This document shows positions 11,055 through 22,996 of a stretch of 64,000 nt of DNA, piece by piece. Positions within the stretch are counted from its first letter, which is position 1. Every line of letters starts with the position of its first letter. The translations under genes were made by a program, and so were the position numbers. Origin of the DNA: Adenophora triphylla var. japonica. Its lineage: Eukaryota > Streptophyta > Magnoliopsida > Asterales > Campanulaceae. The stretch lies in contig JAFEMH010002605.1 of assembly GCA_022495995.1 (NCBI GenBank), forward strand, positions 248,001 to 312,000. The letters are read 5' to 3'. A model generated the notes under the pieces. It did no database searches. It was not told where the DNA came from and was given only the letters and a program-made list of their open reading frames with translations.

Positions 11055-11963
11055 TTTATTGTGCTAACTTTGCTATCTGTTTAAGCTCTCAACCGATCAT
11101 GGTGGTGCCTCAATTACTGATGCTAAACCGATGCTCTTGACCTACTCACTTAACCGGTATGCAAGATATCCTAAACCGACATCTCCTAACCGATTAAAAG
11201 TATCCCTAACCGATGGCCCTTAACCGATGCAAAAGTCCTCTCTCCTAACCGGTCAAACTTTCACCCCTGACCGATCTATCCTAATCGATCGCTCATTACC
11301 TAGCCGACGAACTGCGGCCGGATCACTATTCATAATCCACTTTAATTGGCGCATCCCTTACCGATCGGTCACATCAATCACATCCACCTCTCAACGCCTT
11401 ACCCCATTCTGACACCTCCAAAAGGCTGTTCCCTACTCCCTCCTTCTACCATCCTTTTGTACTTGATTGTTGGTCAAATTTAAAATTTTGTGACCAAAAA
11501 GGTAACTTATGTATCATTCCAATTTATCAAAAGGTTATCTTTTTGTCATCATTGCATTATGGTTTAACTGCTGCACACACGTCCCTAGTTTTAAGCCCTC
11601 ATATTTAAAATCGTGTTCAATATCTTTTTAAATATCTGTGCCATGCAGTTGAAACGTTTTTTTTAAAATTTCAAAAACCCCTCCATCTTCTCTCTCTCTC
11701 TCTCCTATATAAGGAAAATCAAGTTTTCATTCAAACTTTCTGAATCCTTCTCTCTCTGCAAAAGCATCGAACCTTCAACGCAATCAAACTTCATTCTTCC
11801 ATTGTTCTTAAAAACTCTAATCATTTCTGGTAAAGATTTTTATGATTCCTAAATTCTTTCAACTTGAAGAACACGAACTCTTTTCAAAATATAAACTCAC
11901 GTCTATCTTTCTTTTGAAATGTGTTCTAACTTAGAATGTTTTGATTCTTAACTCTTTTGACAG
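11055..11963 (+). other. Spacer between pol and the env-position ORF
   Basis: About 0.9 kb without a supported reading frame. 11090-11380 is packed with ACCGAT/ACCGGT words, then AT-rich DNA with a CT-rich run (11690-11706) and a TATATAAGG at about 11706-11714 follow. That could be an internal promoter for the downstream ORF, which starts 250 bases later; this is inference. In Sireviruses the extra ORF lies in this position. Confidence 0.55.
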
Positions 11964-14900
11964 ATGGCTCCCAAACCAACCAAGAAAGACATCTTCGGAG
12001 GTTACATTCTTCCAAGCTTCTTCGAATCTGAAGAAGGAAAGCTCCTCCAAGCCATGTTGACTGCTGCCGGTCTGTTGCCTTTCTTGATGCCAGAAGGAAA
12101 TGATGACATCATGTATGAGCTGGTCAATGAGTTCTTCAACAATGGTGTTGTAGATGATAATCCAAAGCCCGGTGTTGTATCTCATATTTCTTCAACAGTT
12201 GGTGGTTTTTCCGTTGATTTCTCTCCAAACTCCATTGCCGAAGCTTTCCCTACTGTTCCCTCAACCGGTTCATCTTCTGTTACCTCGAAAGATATGGAAT
12301 TAGCATGGGCTAGTGTTCGTGGAACCGATCCATTTGTGACCGGTGAAGGAAATAAGAAAGCCGATCTGGATGCTGTTCACTACGCCTTGGCCGAAGTAAT
12401 TGACCGATGTGTGATTTGCCGGTCTGGTTCCCATCATTGTATCACTATGATACAATGGGAAGCCATTGCAGCTGTTATGCTTCAGAGGAAGTTCAATTGG
12501 TGCTCCTTCATCTACCGTGTCATTTTGATTGCCTTCAAAAAGTTTCAGAAGGAGAAGCCCTTGTCCAGATCAAACAAGGCAAAACCCATTCATTATCTCC
12601 TAATGAGCAGAATCCTAATGAGAATCCCATCAATCTTCACCATCTCTGGTAGTCAGCCATCTGTTCCTAAATCGTTTGTCAAAGCATTTGACAAGGCTGA
12701 TCAGGCAAGGATTCTTAGAGAAGCCAAACCTACTGCTGTCATTGCTCCTCTATCCGAAGCTCAACCGACAAAGAAGAAGCCCTCTCAACCGAAGAAGAAG
12801 AAGTCAACCGATACCCCCAAACCGGTCTTTGATCAACCTCAGCCTACTCAACCGATTCCCTCACCGTCCAAAAGAAAATCACCAGAACCTGATATTGATG
12901 ACAATGAACCCATCTCCACTGTTATCCGACCCAAGAAGACAGCAACAAAATCATCCAAGCCTCCCACTCCTCCAACCTCCTCAAAATCAAAACCAATTCC
13001 AAAAACCCCTTCCCAAATAGCCAAAGAAAATGCTGATAGAAGGAAGAGAATTGAAGCCGACATTTCCTCATTCATACCCTTCATCCCCAACCGATTGCTT
13101 GGCCACGATACCTTGACCGATGACATCCCTATCACCGGTCATGCTTCCAATCCCACTTACCGAAGGTGCCAACCGATCAGGAATCCCACTTTCCATATTT
13201 TCCACAACAATCCTTGGTCTTTTAACCCACAGTCTGCTCCTTCTCCTAATTGGGTATATCCAATTGATCACTTGCCACCATTTATTCGAAAGTTACTTCA
13301 ATTCCATGAGATCAACAAGTCTTTAGTACCGGTCGACAACATTCAAGATTATATTGACTTTGGGAACCGACATGAAGATAAAGGTATGTACTTTAGCAGA
13401 CCATGCCGTCTCAGAGACTATGATCTTTCCTCCTCTCGACGCAGTCTCATCAAACAGTACAACAGATTCTTCGATCAGCTTCCCCTCAAATGGAATGTTG
13501 TTTACTTAGCTCAAGATAGAATGATGCAGGACATGATGGTCCAAGCAGTATGGGCAGACTTTGCCATTCTATATGGAGCTGAAGATACGTTGATTGAGAC
13601 TGACTATTATCAGTCTGGGAGATATGAGATGGAATTTGATTCTCTCCCAAACTTTGACTCTGAACCGGTATGTCTTGGCCCTAGGAAGAATCAATTAATA
13701 AGGAATGTGATGGATTTGTTGGACAACCTATTGGATATGGACAATGAGCTCAAAGCGGCTGGAAACATTTCCTTAGCCGATTTCTTTTCTGCAGTTCAGT
13801 CTACCTCTACCAAGTGGCCTACAGTAAGGGATGCTGAAATTGATGCCTTGTTTGATGATGAAGGGGAAGAGGAAGAAAAATAAAAATCTGAGGAGATTGC
13901 TAAGTCTAGTTCGAGTTCTGACTCTAGTTCTAATGGAGATGATAAGCCTGACCGAATGAAGAGTACGAATCAAGTGTTCACTACTCCTAAACCGATGGCA
14001 ACGGTTAGAAGCCTAGGAGGAGGCATTACCGATACATCACCGGTTACCCCATTGGGAGGAGGCATTACTGACAAACCGGCCCCTACTCAACCGATGATGT
14101 CTCTACCGGTTTCAATCCCTCCAACCGATGTATCTACTGAACTGGTTGGAGTACCTCAACCGATTGATGCCGATGATGTTCTTTTGCAACAGGCTATAGC
14201 TGCTAGCCTATTTGAGGTGGAGCAAAAACGATTGCTAGACCGAGCCGATGCTCTGGCTACTGCTCAAGCTCTTCAATCCTTTATTCTTGATAGCCAAGTG
14301 AGAGAAATTCAGTCAATACTTTCAAGTCCTCCAAGGATTGAGGAGGAGATTCAGTCTGTGCCTCCCACTTCTACTACTCCTGATGACGAATTTGACTTCT
14401 TTGAGGTGGAGGAAATTTCTGATGATGATGATGAGTTCAATATTCTGGATCCTGCTGTTCCACCAGTTTATGCTGATCCATGCCTCTATCAGAAAGATAT
14501 ATTCTCTCCATTGAATTACTATACCACGAAGTCCTCCATTCCTCGAACATCTCATGGTATTCCCCTCTTTGGCATTCATGAGAAAATCTCTAGCCGTGCC
14601 GAGTACAAGCTGGTTTCTGATCCCCCTCCATTTTCCCAAGAGCTCAAAAAGTTGAAAGAAAAGGAAGACAATATTCCTTTCTACCTATCCAGAACTGTTG
14701 GCCCTGGGGAAACAAGTACCAAAAATCAGAAGCCTGTTGCACTTAAGCTTCGCAAAAGATTTCCACCTCCCAAAGGTCAACCGGTCAAGCCTTCCAAAAC
14801 CGATCAACAGTTGGTCACCAACTTTCCAACCAAGCAGAAGCCGATATTCTCTCCTTCCAAATCTCAAAGGCTTCATCACATTAGAATTCAAGGAGGAGTT

Positions 14901-16262
14901 GCTCAAACAGCTACAGGACCGATTGAGTGCACCTTCTCTTCTGCTAATCTTTTCTTGCGTTACCTCTCGGTCAACAACCGGATCTCTCAGGTTTTGGAGT
15001 TAAGAATTTTAAGATGGACCTATGATGTCACGCATAGAGTTGGGTTGATGCCAAATGTGACCCAGCTTTCCATTATGAGAAATGGCAATCCTCAGCCGTG
15101 GAGCAACATTAGACAAGCATCCCTTCTTCTCCTTGCTCTAAGGGTCATTCCTCTGATTCGGTTAAGACAAGATGCCATTTCCTTAGCCCCCATTGCTGCT
15201 GAGATGATTTCTTCTGCTTTTGAGGAAGCTTTTGATATTCAAAGTGCCATTGCACTCAGCCTTGACACTGATGTGGTTGTTCCTTCTGATCCCTTTGAGT
15301 TTCTTGTGCAAAGCCCCTCTGTTGCTTCTTCTGTATCAGTTGATGAGGAGATTAATTTTTCTCCGAACGGTCAAGTCTCTAGGATCGGTCCAGTTCACGT
15401 CCATTCTCCAACCGATCCTCCAACCGATGCCTCTACCGGTTCTCCAACTCCATCACTTACCGGTCACTCAATTCCTCTATCTGCCCATCTAACCGAGAAG
15501 CCTCCTACCGTTTACTTTTCTCCACCTAACCCGTCCCTTGCCATCCAAGTATTTACTCCTCAACCGATTCAAGCCTTAATTGTTGCTGCTCATCCAACTG
15601 GTCCTCCAGCTATCTCAGTCAGCTCATCAACCGTTGACTCCTCTACTGATAGTGATGCTGTTGCCGATGCTGATCCTTCACCTGATGCTCACCAACCAGT
15701 CCCTGAAGAAGAACTCAACCGACCCGTTGTTGTTCGTGATCTTTGTGAGTTATATGATGCCTTGGTTGCGAGTATGGTTAAGTCCAATCAGGAGGAGGAA
15801 GAGAAGAGGTTAGACAGGATGGAACACGGATATGCAAAGGATTTAGCTAACTATGTAGCTGATCTTTTTGACAAAGATGCTAAGATCACTGAACTTTCCA
15901 CTCAGCTCGGTGCCTTGTCTCAATTGAATAAAGAGCTTATAAACACTGCCAAGGATGCCCAAACCGATCTGAAACTTGCTACCGAGGAAATCAATAAGTT
16001 GAATCAGAAGCTGACCGATCAAGCCTCTTTGTTTAGAAAGACCAACACTGAAAGAATCAAGCTTAAATCAGAAAATGAAGTGCTCAAGAAGATGTTAGCA
16101 GATTGTGATGCTGAGAAGTCTGCTAGGAAGAAAAGGAAAAGAGATGAGAAGGAAGCCAAGAAATCTGCAAAGAAACCGCGTCCTCTACCGGCCGGGCCCA
16201 TCGGCTTACTCCATCGGCCCCCAAGGATAAGTCCCCAACCGATGATCCGCCGCTCTATCTAA
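11964..16262 (+). pseudogene. Sirevirus env-position ORF, ~1430 codons, one in-frame TAA
   Basis: Two open frames, 11964-13883 (639 codons) and 13956-16262 (768 codons), lie in the same phase and are separated only by a TAA at 13881-13883. They form one long frame after pol. The N-terminal 220 residues are globular (FGGYILPSFF, a VGGFSVDFSPNS segment) and loosely resemble the plant 'putative plant transposon protein' fold. Then come Pro/Lys/Ser-rich low-complexity regions, acidic stretches, a coiled coil at about 15780-16120, and a basic cluster KKRKRDEKEAKKSAKK near the end that looks like a nuclear localisation signal. No signal peptide or clear membrane span is visible, so an envelope role is doubtful. 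Function is unknown. It is better preserved than pol. Confidence 0.75.
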
Positions 16263-16625
16263 GAATGTAACCGATGATGAACATGTCTTTCCATCCTTTC
16301 CAAACCGGTTGCAGTTTAATCAATGAGATTTCTTTGACCTCAAACTTTATTGTTTTGAATGACTTGCTTTTCCTTTATTTCTTTTAAATTGATTTTTGAA
16401 TGATCAAACTGTTCTAACTATTTCATTTTGCAGGTTTAATTATTCAAAATCCTTTTTACCTTAATTTGTTTTCATTTTTAGCTTTCAATCTGTCTGTAAG
16501 CTTTCTTAGGTTACATCTAAGTTGTTACTTGACTTAGGGAATGACATATCTAAAAGATAAAATTGTAGTCATTCTTTTACTGAGTCAAGATGATGCTAAC
16601 CTAGGGTGATTCGACTTAAGCAATT
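16263..16625 (+). other. Sirevirus 3' untranslated region
   Basis: AT-rich non-coding sequence between the env-position ORF and the polypurine tract. No gene is seen in it. Confidence 0.6.
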
Positions 16626-16634
16626 AGGAGGAGA
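16626..16634 (+). other. Polypurine tract of the Sirevirus
   Basis: AGGAGGAGA lies directly before the 3' LTR (one T intervenes). This is the normal site and composition for priming plus-strand DNA synthesis. Confidence 0.8.
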
Positions 16635-16635
16635 T

Positions 16636-18085
16636 TTTTAGTCAAATATATGTTTAAGTTTAGAATTGCTTAATCCCAATCACAACAAGCATTAATGTGG
16701 GCCCCTAATTTTAACTAGACTAAATATAATTTTCTATGTATGATAGGTCCCCTTAGTGCTAGTGCAGTATGTTAAATCATGTAATTTTCTCAAGGCTTTG
16801 AAGACTTGAAGACCTAAAGATTTGCCCCTTTGTTTTATCTGTGAGTTACTCGGTTTAGCTACCTAACCAGTTGATCACTCAACCGGTGTGCCTACCTAAC
16901 CGGTTGCCCCTTACCTAGCTGATATAACCTCACAGGTTACATCTTCTCTCTTGCCGGTTAAGGCTTTCTCAGCAAGCTTCCTTCAGCCTAACCTAACCGA
17001 AGCATTTATTGCTCCCAACTACCCAGCAACCTACTTTAGCTAAAGTTGGTAAAGCAAGCATGCTGAATGGACGCTGAAGTGACATTCCTGCGACTGTCAG
17101 AAGCTCAAAATAGATTGTCAAAATAACCAGTACTCACATTCATCCAACAACTCAAGGAAAATCTTCTCTCTCCTATCTCAGGAATTTAATGCAAAGATCC
17201 TTAAATTCAAAGGCATGCCTGATCAAGTCATCATTGCAACCTCTTCAAAGACAACGGCTCCTTTTCAAAGTTCACTATAAAATAGCTTCCCTGGAGCATT
17301 GAAGAAGGTTGGTGCATTTATGATCCTTGAGAGTGAGCTGCTCTGAACTACCAACCTGCAAATCCACTAGTTCAAAGCATTCAAAGCAAGTCCCATTATT
17401 CACTAGACATCTCTGTAGGACTTAAACACTGAGCACCTCAATCAATACTGTAGTGTTCCTTCATTAGACTACCAATGGAACACATTGATTGATTCACACA
17501 CAACACCCTAGAGAAATCAGCTCAACTTGTGAGCACATCTCTAGAAAACACCTGGTCATTATTGTAGCACGATCTGTTAGTGGTCACCTTTAGATTGGCA
17601 GCCTTCAATCATTGGCTTGCAACTTGTAATAGGTAAGAACCATTAATATAGTAGTGAACTTTCACAAATCCAAGTTCTGACCAAAATTGGTAGAGGACGT
17701 AGCAGTTATTTAACACTGTGAACCTCTTCAAACAATGTGTCATTTCTTTGTGAGTTTGTTCATTCATTGTTATGTTGTTGTAACTAGTTGATAATCTCTC
17801 AACTGGTCACAACCTATTGAATAAACTTACTGCATAACTTGTTTGTCCTACTGGAAGATAAAATTTGTCCTTGTTTTGTTGCATAAGTTTTGACTTACTG
17901 GCTTTTGGAACTCACTTACCGGTTCTATACTTGTCTAACCGAAAAATCCGCTGTGCAAAATATCTCAATCGGTTAGTGAGTGTTTTACCTTCAAATATTT
18001 TCTAAGCCTAAGTGTTTTTAGTAAAAAGTTTTAATAAGGCTATTCACCCCCCTCTAGCCTGATTCCTACCATTTGGGACCTAACA
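16636..18085 (+). repeat. Sirevirus 3' LTR
   Basis: It aligns end to end with 3318-4769. Its second base is T instead of G (TTTTAG against TGTTAG), so the canonical TG end is lost. Differences include single-base changes, a one-base deletion near 16766 and a shorter C-tract near 18047. It ends CTAACA, followed by the CCTCG duplication. Confidence 0.95.
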
Positions 18086-18090
18086 CCTCG
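18086..18090. repeat. Target site duplication CCTCG (right)
   Basis: Partner of 3313-3317; see the left copy. Confidence 0.95.
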
Positions 18091-19270
18091 GCATAGGAGC
18101 CCTGCTCGACCTAGGAGCCCTCCTCGTCATAGGGGCTCTCCTCATCACAGGACCCCTCCCCGTCCAGAGTTGGCTCCCAGGAGGGACATAACACCTCCTC
18201 ATCATTTCAGGCCATTGAATGGCAGAGCACCATCTGGACACAAGGATAATCACCAGCAACATGAGGAACAAAGCCGAGTGAATGGACACAGAGAAAAAGA
18301 AAGGACCCATCGTAGTTCTCACTATAGCTCAGGGATCAATGCCAGGGCTATTCTCCACTTGAAAAAGAGGATTGATGAAATGGAAATGGGGAGGAAGGAA
18401 GTGGATGATGATGATACCAGTGCCACTCGTCCTTTCTGCCAGCATATTAATGATCTACCTCCCAATCCTGCTCTCAAAATCCCCAGTTTTGAAAAATATG
18501 CGGGAATCACAGATGCACGGGACCATGTGCAAAGTTTTGAAACCACCATGACCCTACTCACCAAAGAAGATGACATTCTCTGTAAAGCTTTTGCGAGTAC
18601 CTTCTCCGGAACAGCCCTGTCCTGGTTACGTGAACAAAAGAAGGGAAACATCGATAGCTGGAAAATCATGAGGAGGAGGTTCTTGGATCACTTCGCAACA
18701 ACGAAAAATAGAAAGAAAAGACTGACAAACCTTCCTAACATTGAGCAAGGGAAGAATGAGACCACTATAAGTTATTACAACCGTTTCAGAGCTATAGCTG
18801 ACCAGGTAGAGGAAAGCCTAACTGATCGGGAGGTGATTATCTGCTTCAACTCCGGACTAAGGTCCGGACAATTAATCTATGAACTCTCTGCCAGGGAGCC
18901 TAAGTCAAAATATGATTTATATAATGTGGCCTACGCCATAGCCTTGCCGGAAGAGAAAAGTAATAAGAGTTCTGAAAAACCGGACGCAGATGCAACTGAC
19001 ACCAACCAAGCTTCCAATGGAAGTAACTACAAGGGAAAGAATAGGACTCGGGCAACTGAAAAAGCCGAGGTATTCACCCCACTCACCAAACCTATCACAG
19101 AGATCATGCAATTGGTGAACCTACCAGATCCCCAACCAATTAGTGAGAGGGCAAAGCATACCCATGACGGCTCCAAGTATTATGCCTTCCAGAAGGATCA
19201 CGGACACGACACAGAGAATTGCATCTCCTTTAAGATAATGATCCAAGATGGTAGACGAGGGAAAACTTGA
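18091..19270 (+). pseudogene. Gypsy A gag, C-terminal half
   Basis: It continues the gag frame from 3317. An RSPP/RHRG-type arginine- and proline-rich stretch (18091-18200) is followed by the Retrotrans_gag domain: ALKIPSFEKYAGITDARDH (about 18470), FSGTALSWLREQ (about 18600), SWKIMRRRFLDHFA, NETTISYYNRFR (about 18750). The terminal zinc-finger-like segment KYYAFQKDHGHDTENC (about 19175) has Tyr where the family has Cys, so metal binding is probably lost. A frameshift near 19250 ends the ORF early; the family's continuation (KLDRYVTRKDN) follows in another frame. Gypsy B encodes the same protein at 56451-54395. Confidence 0.85.
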
Positions 19271-20160
19271 TCGATATGTTACGCGAAAAGATAATAAGCG
19301 AAGAAGAGAAGATGACGATGACAAAGATGATGAAAGGGAATACATGACCTTAGGGCTAAACTCCACGTTATAAGGGAGGAGACCGTCTCCAACAAAAAAT
19401 TGAAAGACCAGATACATGAGCTAAGTAAAGTCTATCACATCCCTGCTTGGATCCATAAGGAGGAGCAAGTCATCAGATTCTCCCTTAATGAGCTAGCTGG
19501 AAGTCGCGCGGCTCGTGAACAACCTTTAGTAATCAAAGGGAGGATTGATAACTGTGAATCCTAGAGACTCCTTATAGACTCGGGGGCCTCTAGGGATATT
19601 CTATATTATTGTACCTTCCAGAAGATGAATCTGAAAGATAGCATGCTGGAGCCATACTCTGGAAGACTAGAAGGCTTCACCAACCATAAAGTCAATGCCA
19701 TGGGAACAATTAAGTTACTACTAGAGGTTGGGGAACACCCCTTCCGAGCTGAGGCCACATTAACCTTCGTGGTCATGGACCTGGCAAGTGACTACCACGC
19801 CATCCTAGGCATTCCAAGTCAAGGCAAACTTGGGATGGCCGCCTCCCTCCCCCACCAGCAAGTTAAATTTCCCACTCGCGCAGGAATCAGATGCGTGATA
19901 GCGAACCCCAAAGTATTCTTAGAACATGTGATGAGAAGCAGAAAAACTGCCAGAAAAGTGGAGATAGACACACCAGAGGAAAACCTGAAATTTTTTAAGT
20001 CTGTAAAGACTACCAGCACCAGTTCTAGGCTTAATATGATTTTTGAAGCCGAATACGAGGAACACATGATACTAGACATTCATGATGATGACAACAATGA
20101 CACAGTTCTGTTCGTAACAGATATAACCCTTCAACTCGTCAGCGGCTAGAACTCGGGGGC
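19271..20160 (+). pseudogene. Gypsy A gag-pol junction and aspartic protease
   Basis: After a lysine-rich, acidic linker (19271-19380) comes a retropepsin-like segment: VIKGRIDNCES, an in-frame TAG (19562-19564), then LIDSGASRDILY with the catalytic DSG at 19577-19585, and ILGIPSQGKL (about 19800). The frame 19625-20149 carries the protease C-terminal half and a linker. The TAG lies only a few codons before the active site; gypsy B has AAG there. The enzyme would mature the element's polyprotein. Confidence 0.8.
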
Positions 20161-22090
20161 CAACCCTGACTTGAGTCAAGGAGAGCTGCAGAACGTAGGC
20201 GAACTAGTTGACATGGAAGACCTAGACATAAATGGTGATGAAGGTAGAAGACTTAGAGAAATAATTATTGAAACACTACAATTTCGAGACGGTCCAGAAA
20301 TGGAGCCCGTGGATGAATTTGAAGTAACTGTACTCAATCCTGACTACCTACATCAGAAAATAAAAATCGGAGGACAACTCTCCCCAGAATAAAGGGAGGA
20401 AATCATCACCCTACAGAAAAACAACCTAGACATTTTCGCCTGAAAGGTCGAGGATATGAGAGTAATAAAAGAAGAGGTGGTTGTCCACAATCTAGAAGTC
20501 AACCCGTCTGCTAAACCTATCAAGCAAACAAGGAGAATTTTTGCAAATGATAAAGAAGATGTAATCAAGGAAGAGGTGCATAAATTGCTAAGTGTTGGAA
20601 TTATCAGGGAAGCAATCTATCATTTTTGGTTGGACAATGTGGTGATGGTCAAGAAATAAAATGGGAAGTGGCAAATGTGTGTAGATTTTACAGATCTCAA
20701 CAAACCATGCCTGAAAGACAGTTACCCTTTCCACAGAATTGACAAGATTATAGACTCTATCGCCGAACATAGGACTCTCAGCTTCCTAGACGCCTACTCT
20801 AGTTATCACCAAATAAAGATGGCCGAGGAAGATATTGAGAAGACAGCCTTCCAGGCAGCTGGAGGAATTTATTGCTATACCATGATGCCCTTCGGGCTAA
20901 AAAAAATGCAAGCGCAACCTACCAATGCATGGTCAACAAAGTATTTGGGGAGCAGATAGGCCGTAACATGGAAGCCTAAATTGATGACATGGTTATTAAG
21001 ACTAGGATTGGCAGTCACACCCCGGATCTGGAAGAAACCTTTGGAAACCTACGAGCAAACAACATGAAGTTGAATCTAAGTAAATGTGTGTTCGGGGTGA
21101 CGGCCGAAAAGTTCCTAGGTTTTATGCTATCACAAAGAGGGATCGAGGCAAACCCGGAGAAAATTAAAGCCTTGATAGATATGAAAGATCCTGCCAACAT
21201 CAAGGAGGTTCAATGGCTGAACGAAAGAATAGCAACCCTTGGTAGGTTTATCGCAAAATCTGCTGAGAAATCATTGCCTTTCTTCAAAGTTCTGAAGGGG
21301 ACTAAGAGCTTCTCCATTACATTTGAATGCTCAGAATCATTCAAACAGTTGAAAGAGTACTTGGGATTCCCTCCTTTTTTGAGCAGCCCTGTCACGGGAG
21401 AAATGCTATACGTCTTCCTAGCAGCTATCGACCACGCTATAACTGTGGTACTAGTCCGGAATGAAGGAACCACTCAGAAACCTATCTATTATGTCAGCGA
21501 GGCATTATCAGATGTGGAGAGAAGATACTTCAACGCAGAAAAGATATTCTACGCCCTAGGCATAACGAAAAGAAAGCTACGATCATACTTTTCTGCACAC
21601 CCCATAATTGTGTATACGAATGCGCTCTTGAAGAAAATCTTGCATAGGACTGCTCAGTACGTCTCCTTAATTGGTCTATCAAACTCACTGAGTTTCATAT
21701 CAGATAGCAGCCTAGGAAGACACTCCTAGCACAGCCTCTGGTCGATTTTATGGTTGAAACCGCCTTCACAAGTGAGCACGACCCCACCTCCCGTAAGCGC
21801 AAAAAACCAACAGGGGAAGAACCGACCATCGAGCTTCCATCTAATTGCTGGGTCATATACACAGATGGGTCAACCACTAAGGAAAGAAGCGGAGCTGGAG
21901 TTGTACTAGCAAGTCCCGATGGGAAGCATACCATCCAGGACATAATCAGATTCAAGTTCCCTGCTTCCAACAATCAAGCTGAATACGAGGCTTTAATATT
22001 TGGCATAGAATTGGCATCCTTCTATGGAGCAACAAAAATCGCCGCCTTCTATGACTCCCAGCTTGTAGTCAAACATATAAAAGGGGAAAA
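20161..22090 (+). pseudogene. Gypsy A reverse transcriptase and two RNase H domains, truncated
   Basis: RT motifs run in order with stops between them: VHNLEVNPSAKPIKQTRR (20480), a TAA at 20657-20659, WQMCVDFTDLNK, SFLDAYSSYHQI (20785), MMPFGLK (20884) and the catalytic YIDD region, where the Tyr codon is TAA (20977-20979). The connection/RNase H domain (YVFLAAIDHA, KPIYYVSEAL; 20989-21729) and a second RNase H of the archaeal-like type (YTDGSTT at 21856, NNQAEYEALIF, DSQLVVKHIKG; 21750-22080) follow. The dual RNase H is a Tat-clade trait. The sequence leaves the family pattern just after DSQLVVKHIKGE, at about 22088. Confidence 0.85.
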
Positions 22091-22139
22091 GGAGGGCGGC
22101 GAGCGGTTTTTGATTTACGGGAAAAGGAAGAGTCGCCAC

Positions 22140-22640
22140 GCCATTTTGATTATGAGCCAAAACTTTGAAAAAGGCTATTGAAAGGAGGTCATTTTGATTA
22201 GGAGCCAAAAACTTAGGAAAAGACTTTTGAAAGGGGATTGTTTTGATTAGGAGCCAAAACTTAGGAAAAGACTTTTGAAAGGGGATTTTTTGATTAAAAG
22301 CCAAAAACTTAGGAAAAGGCTGTTTGAACAGAGATTGTTAAGTTCGGAGGTCAGGTTACGTCTCAGGAAGAGTAAAATATGAGATCACCCGAAATGCCTC
22401 GTATTGATGAGTCTTTCTACCTTTTTCATAAATAGGGCGTGTGTGTGTGTGTGTGTTACTTGAAAAAGAGTTTGAATGACAAACTTTTGATTGAAAGGAA
22501 GTTTGAATGACAAACTTTTGATTGAAAGGAAGTTTGAATGACAAACTTTTAGATTTGAAAGGAAGTTTGAATGACAAACTTTTAGATTTGAAAGGAAGTT
22601 TGAATGAAAAACTTTTAGATTTGAAAAGGAGTTTGAATGG
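22140..22640. repeat. Short tandem repeats in the D LTR
   Basis: 22150-22320 has about four units of a 45-60 bp repeat with AGCCAAAACTTAGGAAAAG. 22438-22456 is a (GT)n tract. 22465-22640 has five units of a ~33-bp repeat with GGAAGTTTGAATGACAAAC. Similar but shorter versions occur in the C LTRs, so the arrays expanded after the lineages separated. Confidence 0.8.
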
Positions 22641-22991
22641 CGGGTTTTGAAAATGAGTCGAGCATTATAACGTTACCATTTTTTGACAAAATGACGATAA
22701 AAGACAAAGTTTGATTTTGAAATGGGCATTATAACGTTACCCTTTTTTTGATAAAATAACGAGAAGGAAAAGGCCTTCAAAGTAAATGACGGTATTGAAA
22801 TAACAATCGACAAGTCAATTTCTTGACTCGGACGTTAAAGTAAATACGATCAATAAATCAAACGGTTTGGATGGTAAATGATAGTATTGAATTGACTGTA
22901 TCAACGAACCAAATGGTTCGGACGGTAAAAGATGCGATCGACGAACCAAACGGTTCGGACGGTAAAGAGCGATATGTAATTGACGATATCA

Positions 22992-22996
22992 ACGGA
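22992..22996. repeat. Target site duplication ACGGA (left)
   Basis: ACGGA here and at 38883-38887 flank element C exactly, so C inserted into the LTR of D. Confidence 0.92.

Larger units (their letters stand above)
3318..18085 (+). mobile_element. Sirevirus-like Ty1/copia element, 14.8 kb, full length
   Basis: The LTRs are 1452 bp (3318-4769) and 1450 bp (16636-18085), about 98% identical by eye (roughly 25-28 differences). Termini are TGTTAG/CTAACA, and CCTCG flanks both ends. Internal order is Met-tRNA PBS (4772-4783), gag with zinc knuckle, coiled-coil segment, second zinc knuckle, protease, integrase, RT and RNase H in copia order, a ~0.9 kb spacer, a very long env-position reading frame, and a PPT. 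Large size, a long gag and an extra 3' ORF are marks of the Sirevirus (SIRE/Maximus) lineage. The 5' part of pol is broken in several places, so the copy cannot be autonomous. Confidence 0.93.
1809..22090 (+). mobile_element. Gypsy A: Tat-lineage Ty3/gypsy element, truncated and interrupted
   Basis: The order is 5' LTR (1809-2532), PBS/leader, gag (2611-3317 continuing at 18091), protease, reverse transcriptase, RNase H and a second RNase H. The sequence then ends at about 22090, where element D begins, so integrase and 3' LTR are missing. The second, archaeal-like RNase H (TDGS at about 21860, NNQAEYEAL near 21980) places it in the Tat clade. A Sirevirus-like copia element splits gag at 3318-18085. 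Stops and frameshifts occur throughout, so it is an old dead copy. A sister copy lies on the other strand at 52240-57281. Confidence 0.88.
22095..22996 (-). repeat. Element D LTR, first part
   Basis: GCGGCGAGCGG at 22096-22106 matches the early part of the C LTRs, as do the AAAACTTAGGAAAAG units, the TTCGGAGGTCA segment (about 22343) and the CCTCGTATTGATGAG segment. It is interrupted after ACGGA (22996) by element C and resumes at 38888. It carries ACGAACCAAACGGTTCGGAC repeats on both sides of the insertion point, which confirms continuity. Confidence 0.75.

Noticed and set aside
11964..16262. Calling the Sirevirus extra ORF a true envelope glycoprotein
   Set aside because: No signal peptide, no clear membrane anchor, and basic C-terminal tail; only its position is env-like.
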